This document shows positions 1 to 6,880 of a stretch of 6,888 bases of DNA, piece after piece (the first letter of the stretch is position 1; each line of letters opens with the position of its first letter). Both the position numbers and the translations under genes were made by a program. The stretch is from positions 838,090 through 844,977 of the forward strand of contig CP070681.1 in assembly GCA_020352575.1 (NCBI GenBank), written 5' to 3'. The stretch is from Acidimicrobiia bacterium (GTDB taxonomy: Bacteria > Actinomycetota > Acidimicrobiia > Spongiisociales > JAENVV01). Under the pieces are notes generated by a model that did not search any database, was not told the DNA's origin, and worked only from the letters and a program-made list of their open reading frames with translations.

Positions 1-1049
1 GAGAGCGAGGTCTTGCTGGACGAGAAGTAGGACTCGAAGGCGGCGACATCTGTGCCGTAGTCGACCACGGTGAGGTCGGTGTCGAGGTCCGCCTGGGCGA
101 ACGTCGGCAGCAGGATCTGCGGGATGGCATCGACCGCGGCGTCCTCCGTGTAGGAGTTCGGCGTCACGTTGGATGAGGTGTCGATGGTGCCGCCCGTCTT
201 GAGCGAACTCACCGTGGCCTTGCGGAAGTAGCTCTCCGCGCCCACGCCGCCGAAGTCGGTCCCACCGATCTCGACATCGGCGTACACCGTGCCGGTCGCG
301 TCGTCGTCGATGCCACCCTCCACCAGTACGGGTCCGCCGAACTCGGCGTTGGTGCCACTGGTCAGGAACAAGTCCCCGTACACCTCGAGCGTCCCCGTGC
401 CCGCCTCGGTCGGATCACTGTTGGGGTAGATCCGTGTGTAGTTCGACACCGTGACCGACTCCCCCGAGTACACGTCGCCGTAGATCTCCTTCCGGTTGGT
501 CCCAACGATGGACTTCGCGGCGAAGAGGGCCTTGGCAAACGTGTCCAGCGGCGTGAGTTCGATGTCGAGGGAGACCTTGCGGAGCACGGACTGCTGGGCC
601 GAACGGTTGGGTCCCCATCCCCACGCCTCGATCCGGTACTCGTAGCCGACATCTGCGGCATCGAGGCGTTCGACCCGCACGAGGTACTCGCCGAGATCCT
701 CGCCGTCCGCCGAGAGGACCTCGGGCACGCACGAACTGGTCGACTCACCGAGCCAGATCACCCCGAGGTCGCGCGCGAGTGAACGAACTCCACTCGTGGT
801 GAGGGCGTTGCCGGAGTCGTCGAACCACTCGGCGTCCGGCGGATTGTTGTTCTGCAACTCGGCCATGGCCCGCCGGGCACCGGCCTCAGCGGCGTTGATG
901 GCCTCGACGCGGTGTCGATAGAAGGTGACCTCCCCCAATTCGTTCTCCGTCGTCGCGACCCACACGGCGCCGAGCGCGAAGACGATGAACGCCACGGCGA
1001 GTGCCGTGACCACTCCGATCCCTTCGTCAGCCCTCAGTCGTTGGATCAC
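1..1049 (-). CDS. PilX/GspK-like minor pilin with beta-helix-like region (3' end outside window)
   Basis: The open frame starts at GTG 1049 and continues past the left edge; 349 residues are visible. The N-terminus has a short leader ending in G10, followed by I11 and a hydrophobic helix to about residue 33. Then comes an INAAEAGARRAMAEL segment (51-65), which is typical of PilX N-terminal domains. Position +5 is T15 rather than Glu, as is known for GspK-like tip subunits that lack Glu5. C107 is the only cysteine seen. From about 172 to 295 the sequence runs as short hydrophobic strands alternating with Gly/Asn/Thr turns (IYGDVYSGESVTV, LEVYGDLFLTSG, FGGPVLVEGG), suggesting a right-handed beta-helix. 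GTG was chosen because it begins one base after the preceding TGA and gives a normal short leader; GGGGTG lies five bases upstream. It probably belongs to the pilus-priming complex; the role of the helix-like part is unknown. Confidence 0.87.
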   Translation of the reverse strand, partial: MIQRLRADEGIGVVTALAVAFIVFALGAVWVATTENELGEVTFYRHRVEAINAAEAGARRAMAELQNNNPPDAEWFDDSGNALTTSGVRSLARDLGVIWLGESTSSCVPEVLSADGEDLGEYLVRVERLDAADVGYEYRIEAWGWGPNRSAQQSVLRKVSLDIELTPLDTFAKALFAAKSIVGTNRKEIYGDVYSGESVTVSNYTRIYPNSDPTEAGTGTLEVYGDLFLTSGTNAEFGGPVLVEGGIDDDATGTVYADVEIGGTDFGGVGAESYFRKATVSSLKTGGTIDTSSNVTPNSYTEDAAVDAIPQILLPTFAQADLDTDLTVVDYGTDVAAFESYFSSSKTSL

Positions 1050-1053
1050 CTCA
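1047..1053 (-). promoter_or_regulatory. TGA-G-GTG junction coupling the second and third pilin genes
   Basis: On the minus strand the TGA of the PilW-like gene is followed by one base and then the GTG start of the PilX-like gene. The G-rich GGGGTG just inside the upstream gene can serve as a weak ribosome binding site. The near-zero gap and the non-ATG start suggest re-initiation by the same ribosome, and possibly a lower yield of the third protein. Confidence 0.55.
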
Positions 1054-1659
1054 ACACCCCGCGTTCGGATTCCAGATGTTCCGCCCAGACAGCTCAGTCG
1101 TCTCGAGTTTCGGCGAGATGTCGTCCAAGGGGTTGGCGTCGATCCACACCCTGAAGGACACGACCTTGCCGAAGGACGGGGCCCCGGGCTCATCCCCGGA
1201 CGACTGGCTGGTGAAGAGCGGCTGCGCGTCGCCCGTCGCGTTCTGCACGAAGCGGTTGACCACGTTCTCGACGACGACTCGGCTGTCGCCAGTATCGACC
1301 GTTCGAATCAGATGGGCCGTGTCGTCGGCGTCCTCGACCGAGTCGCCGTCCTTGTCGTAGTCCAGCGTGTATTTGATGGTCTCGATGCCCGAACCCGTCT
1401 GGACCCGGATCACCATCGAGTCGCCGGTGTCTCCGCCCGTCGGTTCGCAGACCTGTTCGGCCGAGCGGAAGTCTCGCTCCATCTGCTGGATCACGAGGCG
1501 CACCTCATCGTTCGAGTCCGCCGCTCCTTCCAGGTTCCGCGTCGATCGCAAGGAGGAGGCCATGATCCCGCCCACGATCACCCCGATGATGGTCAGCAGG
1601 ACGACCGTGATCATGAGTTCGACGAGTGTGATGCCGTCGTCCGATCGGAAGCGATCCAT
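1051..1659 (-). CDS. PilW-like type IV minor pilin
   Basis: This 202-residue protein has a short leader ending in G9, then I10 (+1), E14 (+5) and a hydrophobic helix to about residue 33. This is a clear class III signal cleaved and methylated by prepilin peptidase. The following helix (MASSLRST... to about ERDFRSAEQV, 33-70) and the tail match PilW/GspJ-type minor pilins, which help start pilus or pseudopilus assembly in the inner membrane. An Asp-rich loop, DYDKDGDSVED (100-110), is inserted where such proteins usually have a short turn between strands; it resembles a calcium-binding DxDxDG loop. C71 and the last residue, C202, are the only cysteines and might pair. The start ATG overlaps the preceding stop by one base (TGATG), with a G-rich stretch (GGGGG) seven bases upstream, so translation is probably coupled. 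Assignment to PilW rather than another minor pilin class rests on position and overall pattern. Confidence 0.88.
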   Translation of the reverse strand: MDRFRSDDGITLVELMITVVLLTIIGVIVGGIMASSLRSTRNLEGAADSNDEVRLVIQQMERDFRSAEQVCEPTGGDTGDSMVIRVQTGSGIETIKYTLDYDKDGDSVEDADDTAHLIRTVDTGDSRVVVENVVNRFVQNATGDAQPLFTSQSSGDEPGAPSFGKVVSFRVWIDANPLDDISPKLETTELSGRNIWNPNAGC

Positions 1660-1661
1660 CA
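1657..1661 (-). promoter_or_regulatory. Overlapping stop/start (TGATG) coupling the first two pilin genes
   Basis: The TGA of the PilV-like gene and the ATG of the PilW-like gene share the A at 1659. Such an arrangement normally allows a terminating ribosome to restart, keeping the two products in proportion. Known behaviour of TGATG junctions; coupling here is inferred from the geometry. Confidence 0.7.
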
Positions 1662-3608
1662 GCTCGCCCCCGGGTCGATGTAGGCGGTGGCAATGATGAT
1701 CTGGTCAGTGGCAAGCACCATCGTGAAGTCCATGAGCGTCGTGTAGCTATCGGTCTCGAGGTCGTATCCCTCGAGGACGTAGTCGATGTCCCCCGACACC
1801 ATCGGACCAGCCGTCTGCCATACGCGGTACGAGATGTTCGAGGCGGTGTCGTAGGTCGTCTCCTCGCAGAAGCCCCTGAGGTCGAGTTCGACGTGGACCG
1901 TGTAGCGGAGCCCCTCGTAGGTGCCGAAGCCCTTGGTGATCTCCTCCTGCTGGACATCGCCCGAGGTGGACGCGACAGGGTCGTCGCAGCCAGGGGCGGC
2001 GTCGGTGAAGTCCACCACCCCGACCGTCGAGTAGTCGCCGAGGTCCACGTCCCACACCTGCAAGGTGAGCGTCGTGTCGAGACCGGAGACGAGCGTCGTG
2101 TACAGCCCGGTCTCGCCGGCTCCCACCCCCGCCACGCGAAGCGCTGACTTGGCCCCGGAACTGTCACCGGACGGGGGGTCAATTCGAACCCATCCCTCGA
2201 AGTCGGAGTCCTCGTCTGCGAGATAGGGATCGTTGAGCACGGAGAAGGTGCCCACATAGAGCATCTCCAACCCTCCGAAGACGTCCTTCACGCCGCCCCC
2301 GGTGTCATCCCGATCAGCCGTCGCACTGACGGCGAAGTCGCCCGAGCGCTCGAAGAACCCGAAGCTCCGTGACGAGTCCACGTACACCCCGACCGCCGTC
2401 GCATCCGGACCGAAGAAGGTGACGTCACCCCACGGCAGCGCATCGCCGGCAACGTCCTCGTAGAGCACATCGACGGTGGACTTCCACGAGAGCGTCTCAC
2501 TCTCCGTGCCGAGTACCTCGTGGATCGGTTTCGAGGTGTTCAGGTCGGCCACCACCAGTCGAGTTCCGGAGGCGCGATACGCCGTCACCGAGCCACTGGA
2601 GAGCGTCGGACCAACGGACGTCGGCTCGGACGTCAGGTTGTCATCGTCGGCTCCGAAACTCACAGAAGCAGGGTCCACTGAGACCCGCGCAGGGTCGTCA
2701 CTCGTCCCGAAGACGCCGTCGGCCCCGGCGGTCGTGAGCGAGGAGATCGACATCGAGTCACCACGGGCGCTGGCCGAACTCACGTAGTCGGTGATGGCTG
2801 TGGTCTCGAGGCTGGGGAACGTGACCGAGAGGCGCAGCGGATCGGCGCCGAACAGGACTGCGCCCTCGACGTTGGTCGCCGACAGCGTCACGTCGTCACT
2901 CGTTCCAAGCGTGTCGTCGGCGCCCAGGTAGACCAGGTCGTCCGTTCGCTGCCGGATGTCGAGCGTCCCGCCCGACCACGATGCGTCAGCTCGGATGAGC
3001 GGCTGGGAGGGCTCGGTGAACGGCGCGACGAGCGTCGTCTGGACCACCTCGCGGCGGAATCCGTCGGGTGGCACCCACCGCACCACTGCGGTGAGGCGGC
3101 GATAGTCCTCTGTGCCGTTGCCGTCGTCATCGACAGACGTGATGAAGATGTACCGGTCGAACAGCGTCCCGTCCCGATCGAGTTGCTCGTGGAAGTCGAG
3201 GAATGGACGGAACGTGTCTCCGGTGGCGAACACGATGTCCTCGGCGGGACTGCCCCATTCCCACCCATCCGTGGTGGCCGCCAGCGACGGGAACTCCGTT
3301 GTGTAGCAGCCAACGTCGTCCGGGCAGGTGGCCCCGTTCGTGGAGACGGCAAGGCCCATGTTCGCCCACTCGAGCGCCTGCGCCCGTTCGACGAGCTCAA
3401 GCCCCAACGCCGTAGCGGCCGCTTGGCGACGGGACTCGACGAGCACCCTCGAGGAGGAGTCGAAGGTGCGGAGGAGGATGACGATCAGGCCGAAGATGAT
3501 GACGAGCGATACCACCGCCTCCATGATTCCGAACCCGGAGTCATCGGCGAACTTGCCCCGGAGCCACCTGGAGGGGCTCCGCAGGCGTGCGGAGGAACTG
3601 CGACGCAT
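1659..3608 (-). CDS. Oversized PilV-like type IV minor pilin with large acidic C-terminal region
   Basis: This is a 649-residue prepilin-like protein. A basic 25-residue leader ends in G25, followed by F26 (+1), E30 (+5) and a hydrophobic helix to about residue 47: a textbook prepilin peptidase site and membrane/assembly helix. Residues about 48-195 resemble a PilV-type minor pilin head, with a possible C95-C101 disulfide and an Asp-rich loop at 160-168. PilV-like proteins are usually about 150-200 residues, so some 450 extra residues follow. They are beta-rich by eye, Ser/Thr/Asp-rich, and carry GADDTLGTSDD (229-239), GADGVFGTSDD (295-305) and GADDDN (319-324). C541 and C581 could pair. Only six lysines occur in the whole protein. 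The ATG at 3608 was chosen because the same frame upstream is Arg-rich and runs through the 3' end of rel. The stop shares one base with the next ATG. The C-terminal function is unknown; a pilus-tip adhesive or structural role is only inferred. Confidence 0.85.
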   Translation of the reverse strand: MRRSSSARLRSPSRWLRGKFADDSGFGIMEAVVSLVIIFGLIVILLRTFDSSSRVLVESRRQAAATALGLELVERAQALEWANMGLAVSTNGATCPDDVGCYTTEFPSLAATTDGWEWGSPAEDIVFATGDTFRPFLDFHEQLDRDGTLFDRYIFITSVDDDGNGTEDYRRLTAVVRWVPPDGFRREVVQTTLVAPFTEPSQPLIRADASWSGGTLDIRQRTDDLVYLGADDTLGTSDDVTLSATNVEGAVLFGADPLRLSVTFPSLETTAITDYVSSASARGDSMSISSLTTAGADGVFGTSDDPARVSVDPASVSFGADDDNLTSEPTSVGPTLSSGSVTAYRASGTRLVVADLNTSKPIHEVLGTESETLSWKSTVDVLYEDVAGDALPWGDVTFFGPDATAVGVYVDSSRSFGFFERSGDFAVSATADRDDTGGGVKDVFGGLEMLYVGTFSVLNDPYLADEDSDFEGWVRIDPPSGDSSGAKSALRVAGVGAGETGLYTTLVSGLDTTLTLQVWDVDLGDYSTVGVVDFTDAAPGCDDPVASTSGDVQQEEITKGFGTYEGLRYTVHVELDLRGFCEETTYDTASNISYRVWQTAGPMVSGDIDYVLEGYDLETDSYTTLMDFTMVLATDQIIIATAYIDPGAS

Positions 3609-3617
3609 CGTACGGTC

Positions 3618-3623
3618 AGTATC
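3618..3623 (-). promoter_or_regulatory. Possible -10 element for the pilin cassette
   Basis: GATACT on the minus strand ends nine bases before the ATG at 3608 and matches xATACT-type -10 hexamers. The sequence between it and the ATG (GACCGTACG) contains no Shine-Dalgarno match, so a transcript starting here would be nearly leaderless. No good -35 element is seen at 16-18 bp. The support is the hexamer, its position and the absence of a ribosome binding site; read-through from rel is an alternative. Confidence 0.25.
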
Positions 3624-3639
3624 GGGACCGCCGCCCCGA
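3622..3639 (-). terminator. GC-rich hairpin between rel and the pilin genes (weak or non-terminating)
   Basis: On the minus strand TCGGGGC-GGCG-GTCCCGA can fold into a 7-bp stem (one G-U pair) with a 4-base loop, located 13 bases after the rel stop. No T-run follows; the next bases are TACTGACC. It is therefore unlikely to be a standard intrinsic terminator. It could attenuate read-through, stabilise the rel 3' end, or mean nothing. Its downstream arm overlaps the GATACT hexamer proposed as a promoter element. Confidence 0.3.
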
Positions 3640-3652
3640 CACTTGATGCAAT

Positions 3653-5845
3653 TCAGGCGCCGGCGCCGTGCGGGACGATGCGTTGGGCTTCGTACACCCC
3701 GTCGACCGACCTGACACCGGCCAGCAGCGTGTGGATCTGCCCGGGATCGGCCAGTTCCACTTCGTATCGGAGGATCGCAGTGCGGTCTCGGCCGGTGACG
3801 GAGGACGAGGCGAGGATGTTGCCGCCCACGTCGGAGACGGCGGTCGTCACGTCTCGCAGGAGGCCGGACCGATCGAGCGCCTCGACCTGGATCCACACGG
3901 CGAAGGCACCGATCCGGTCGGGGGCCCACTGGACGTCCACGAGACGTTCCTCCTGGAAGCCGCCGACGTTCACACAGTCAGACCGGTGGACCGAGACGCC
4001 GTGGCCGATGGTGACGAATCCGATGATCGGGTCTCCTGGCACCGGGGCACAACAGCGAGCGATCCGCACCCACATGTCGTCGTACCCCTCGACGATGATC
4101 CCGGAGCCCGCCGCCTTCGTGCGGTGGATGGTCGCCGGAGCGAGGAGGTCCTCGTCCGCCGCCTCGCCGAGGTCCTCATCCGGACGCGCCTCCCGGAGGA
4201 CCCTCGTCACGACCATCGCAGCGGTGAGGCCGCCCTCCCCCACTGCCGCGTACAACGAGCTGAGGTCCTTGTGTCCGAGGTCGGCGGCTACTGCGGTGAG
4301 GATGCGGTCCCGTGCCGCCTGGCCGAGCCCGAGGCCTTCCTTGCGGAGGAGGCCCATGACGCGGTCCCGACCGTCGGCCTGCGCTGCCTCGCGGCGCTCA
4401 CGCTGGAACCACTGCTTGATTCGAGATCGGGCGCGGGCAGACGAGACGAACCCGGCCCAGTCCCGGCTCGGCCCGGCATCGGAGGCCTTGGAGGTCATGA
4501 TCTCCACGACGTCCCCCGATTCGAGTCTTGTGTCGAGTGGGACCAGGCGGCCGTTGACCCTGGCCCCGGAGCACTTGTGGCCGACCTCCGTGTGCACCGC
4601 GTAGGCGAAGTCCACCGGGGTTGCTCCAAGGGGGAGCACCTTCACGTCGCCGGCGGGCGTCACCACGAACACCTCGTCCTGGTAGAGGTCGAGCTTCATG
4701 TCATTGAGGAACTCCTCCGGATCCGCCTGCCCGTCCTCGAGCTCCTGGAGGTCGGCGAGCCACGGCACGTCCTCGGCGCTGACCCCCTCCTTGTACCGCC
4801 AGTGGGCGGCGATGCCGTACTCGGCGCGCTGGTGCATCTCCCACGAGCGGACCTGCACCTCGAGGGCCTTGCCGTCGGGCCCGATCACGGTCGTGTGGAT
4901 CGACTGGTAGAGGTTGAACTTCGGCATGGCGACGAAGTCCTTGAAGCGCCCGTGGAGCGGCTTCCACATCGCGTGGATGACCCCGAGCGCGGCGTAGCAC
5001 GACGGCAGGTCACGCACGATCACCCGCAGGCCGATGAGGTCGTGGATCTCCTCGAACGGCCGTCCCTGCTCCACCATCTTCCGGTAGATCGAGTAGTGGT
5101 GTTTCGGACGTCCGGAGACTTCTGCGTCGATCCCCGCCTCGGAAAGGGCATCGTGGACCCTTGCGATGGCGTCCTCGATGACCGCCTCTCGGTGCGGCGA
5201 CCGCTGCTGGATCAACTCCTCGATCTCTGCGTGACGCTTGGGGTGCAGGATCTCGAAGCAGCGGGACTCCAACTCATGCTTGATGTCCTGCGCACCGAGT
5301 CGATGCGCAAGTGGGGCGTACACCTCGAGGGTCTCCGCTGCGATGCGTTGCTGCTTCTCGGGTGCGAGCGCACCGAGGGTGCGCATGTTGTGGAGGCGAT
5401 CTGCGAGCTTTATGAGGAGCACCCGCACATCCCGTGCCATCGCCACGACCATCTTTCTGATCGTGGCGGCCTGCTGCTCCTCCTTGGAGTCGAAGCGAAC
5501 GCGATCGAGCTTCGTGACACCATCGATGAGGTGCGCCACCTCGTCGCCGAACTCCTTCTGGATCTCCTCGAGGGTGACCGGGGTGTCCTCGACGACGTCG
5601 TGGAGGAGCGCTGCCGCGATGGTGTCGACATCCATCCCGTAGCCGGCCAGCACCTCGGCGACAGCGATCGGGTGGGTGATGTATGGCTCTCCCGTCTTCC
5701 GGGTCTGGCCCCCATGCGCGTCCCGCGCCACCTCGAATGCACGCCGGATCGAATCCGGGTCGCCTGAGTCCGGGTGGTGCGCTGTGTGGAGTTCGAGGAG
5801 CCGTTCGATCGATACCGTTGCGGCCGACTGATCCGTCGACGTCAT
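3653..5845 (-). CDS. rel: Bifunctional (p)ppGpp synthetase/hydrolase Rel (RelA/SpoT family)
   Basis: Rel makes and degrades the alarmone (p)ppGpp, controlling the stringent response on ribosomes. At 730 residues it has the normal full length. Domains in order: HD hydrolase (about 30-185) with H58, the HD pair H82-D83, E86-D87 and KLADRLHNMRT (146-156); synthetase (about 240-350) with D269 in HDLIGLR, E329 in LEVQVR, and RFKD at 300-303; TGS (about 390-451); conserved-cysteine region with C598-C599, H620 and C624; ACT (about 648-725). The RxKD form, rather than the ExDD of E. coli RelA, together with the intact HD residues, points to a bifunctional long Rel. All expected catalytic residues are present, so both activities are predicted. 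The ATG at 5845 gives the usual short N-terminus and lies six bases after a TACCAT element, suggesting leaderless translation. It follows secF as in many actinobacteria but without an intervening apt gene, and precedes a pilin cassette. Confidence 0.98.
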   Translation of the reverse strand: MTSTDQSAATVSIERLLELHTAHHPDSGDPDSIRRAFEVARDAHGGQTRKTGEPYITHPIAVAEVLAGYGMDVDTIAAALLHDVVEDTPVTLEEIQKEFGDEVAHLIDGVTKLDRVRFDSKEEQQAATIRKMVVAMARDVRVLLIKLADRLHNMRTLGALAPEKQQRIAAETLEVYAPLAHRLGAQDIKHELESRCFEILHPKRHAEIEELIQQRSPHREAVIEDAIARVHDALSEAGIDAEVSGRPKHHYSIYRKMVEQGRPFEEIHDLIGLRVIVRDLPSCYAALGVIHAMWKPLHGRFKDFVAMPKFNLYQSIHTTVIGPDGKALEVQVRSWEMHQRAEYGIAAHWRYKEGVSAEDVPWLADLQELEDGQADPEEFLNDMKLDLYQDEVFVVTPAGDVKVLPLGATPVDFAYAVHTEVGHKCSGARVNGRLVPLDTRLESGDVVEIMTSKASDAGPSRDWAGFVSSARARSRIKQWFQRERREAAQADGRDRVMGLLRKEGLGLGQAARDRILTAVAADLGHKDLSSLYAAVGEGGLTAAMVVTRVLREARPDEDLGEAADEDLLAPATIHRTKAAGSGIIVEGYDDMWVRIARCCAPVPGDPIIGFVTIGHGVSVHRSDCVNVGGFQEERLVDVQWAPDRIGAFAVWIQVEALDRSGLLRDVTTAVSDVGGNILASSSVTGRDRTAILRYEVELADPGQIHTLLAGVRSVDGVYEAQRIVPHGAGA

Positions 5846-5851
5846 CCCCAG

Positions 5852-5857
5852 ATGGTA
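5852..5857 (-). promoter_or_regulatory. Possible -10 element of a leaderless rel promoter
   Basis: On the minus strand TACCAT is followed by exactly six bases (CTGGGG) and then the ATG of rel. This fits the actinobacterial TANNNT -10 pattern at the distance that places the transcription start on the A of the ATG. A Shine-Dalgarno sequence at normal spacing is missing; the only G-run touches the start codon. No convincing -35 hexamer is seen at 17 bp spacing. If real, rel has its own leaderless transcript in addition to read-through from secF. Confidence 0.4.
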
Positions 5858-5858
5858 G

Positions 5859-5873
5859 GGACGGAACCCGTCC
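5859..5873 (-). repeat. Short inverted repeat between secF and rel
   Basis: Reading the minus strand, GGACGG-GTT-CCGTCC forms a perfect 6-bp GC stem with a 3-base loop in the 42-bp secF-rel gap. No T-run follows, so it does not look like a complete intrinsic terminator. It sits directly upstream of the possible rel -10 element, so it could be an operator-like palindrome or simply a chance match in GC-rich DNA. Confidence 0.3.
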
Positions 5874-5887
5874 GAGCGTGACGTCGC

Positions 5888-6880
5888 CTAGCGACGACCG
5901 GGGCGGCTGCTCTCGTAGCCGGAGGTCGACGCCTGGCGCTCCCGAGCCCGCTTCCTGGGGTCGATCGTCCCCTCATCTGCACGCTCTTTCAGTGCGACGA
6001 GCAGGGGTGCCGCGACGAAGATCGAGGAGTACGTCCCGGCCGCGATTCCCACGAACAGGGCGAGGGCGAAGTCCTGGAGGGTGCCGGCGCCCAGGAGAAG
6101 GCTGCCGACGAAGAGCAGCGAACCGACCGGGATGAGGCTGGTCAGCGAAGTCGCCAGGCTTCGGGCAAGCACCTCGTTCATGGCCTCGTTCACGAGTTCC
6201 GCGTAGGAGGTCTTCTTCTTCAACTCCTCGACGTGCTCGTTGATCCGGTCGTACACGACGACCGTGTCGTAGAGGGAGTACCCGAGGATCGTGAGGATCG
6301 CCACGACCGTGGCCGGCGTCACCTCGAACCCGACGATGGCGTACACACCGAAGGTGAGGAGCAAGTCGTGGAGCAGCGCGGCGATCGCGCCCACCGCCAT
6401 CTTGAACTCGTACCGGAACGAGATGAACAGCACCACCACGCCCAGGAACACCGAGAGGGCCGTGATCGCGCTCTGGAGGATCTGGGACCCGAACGTTGGG
6501 CCAACCGTCGAGACGTCGGTCGAGTCCGGTGGCACGCCGAGGTCCTCCGCGACGAGCCGGACCAACTCGAACTCCCCTTCCTCGGTGAGGGCATCGGATC
6601 GGACGCGGAAGACGGCGCCGTCATCCAGCTCCTCGATGCGAAGTTCGTCGAACCCCTGGGACGTGAGCGTCTCCCGCAGCGCCGCCACGTCGATGCCCTG
6701 GGGGTTGTCGGCGAGGACCGCCGTGCCACCAACGAAATCGATGCCGAGGTTCAGGCCACGGATGCCGAGGGCAGCGACGGCGATGAAGAGCCCGATGAGG
6801 GAGATCCGGAACCACCTCGCCCGGCGACCGGCGAAGTCGTAGTCGGTCTCCGAACGGAGGATGCGGCCGATGGCGCTCAT
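5888..6880 (-). CDS. secF: Protein translocase subunit SecF
   Basis: This 330-residue protein is the SecF half of the SecDF membrane complex, which uses the proton gradient to assist late steps of Sec-dependent export. Visible features are a first membrane segment (about 23-41), the family motif GLNLGIDFVGGT (42-53), an extracytoplasmic domain (about 54-133), and a block of five further membrane segments between about 135 and 296. That block includes GYSLYDTVVVYDRI (200-213), the SecF signature, and the conserved LLHDLLLTFGVY (169-180). The C-terminal tail (about 299-330) is charged, basic and probably cytoplasmic. Length is normal for a stand-alone SecF. The ATG at 6880 gives a typical short cytoplasmic N-terminus; a GGAA lies 4 bases upstream at the window edge, so the ribosome binding site cannot be judged fully. 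The gene ends in TAG, 42 bp before rel. secD is expected immediately upstream, outside the window. Confidence 0.97.
   Translation of the reverse strand: MSAIGRILRSETDYDFAGRRARWFRISLIGLFIAVAALGIRGLNLGIDFVGGTAVLADNPQGIDVAALRETLTSQGFDELRIEELDDGAVFRVRSDALTEEGEFELVRLVAEDLGVPPDSTDVSTVGPTFGSQILQSAITALSVFLGVVVLFISFRYEFKMAVGAIAALLHDLLLTFGVYAIVGFEVTPATVVAILTILGYSLYDTVVVYDRINEHVEELKKKTSYAELVNEAMNEVLARSLATSLTSLIPVGSLLFVGSLLLGAGTLQDFALALFVGIAAGTYSSIFVAAPLLVALKERADEGTIDPRKRARERQASTSGYESSRPGRR

Noticed and set aside
2694..2924. GADxxxGTSDD motifs as a possible DNA tandem repeat
   Set aside because: Only two clear copies exist, 66 residues apart, and the surrounding sequence does not repeat. They are treated as protein motifs and not as a repeat array.
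3560..3580. Inverted repeat GGAGCC/GGCTCC with a 9-base loop near the start of the PilV-like gene
   Set aside because: It lies inside the coding sequence for the leader peptide, the stem is only six pairs with a long loop, and such matches are frequent in GC-rich DNA.
3609..3929. Upstream extension of the PilV-like gene into rel
   Set aside because: The extra 107 residues are Arg/Pro-rich and out of frame with rel. They would also bury the prepilin signal, which must be near the N-terminus. The ATG at 3608 is preferred.
3183..4604. A 473-codon plus-strand frame spanning the rel 3' end and the first pilin gene
   Set aside because: It crosses two well-supported genes on the other strand, is rich in Arg, Ser and Pro, and has no domain-like segment. 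It is explained by third-position GC bias.
3668..5767. A 699-codon open frame on the plus strand opposite rel
   Set aside because: It mirrors rel codon for codon in high-GC DNA, has a His/Asp/Val/Arg-rich composition with no recognisable motif, and rel itself is unmistakable. It is a shadow frame.
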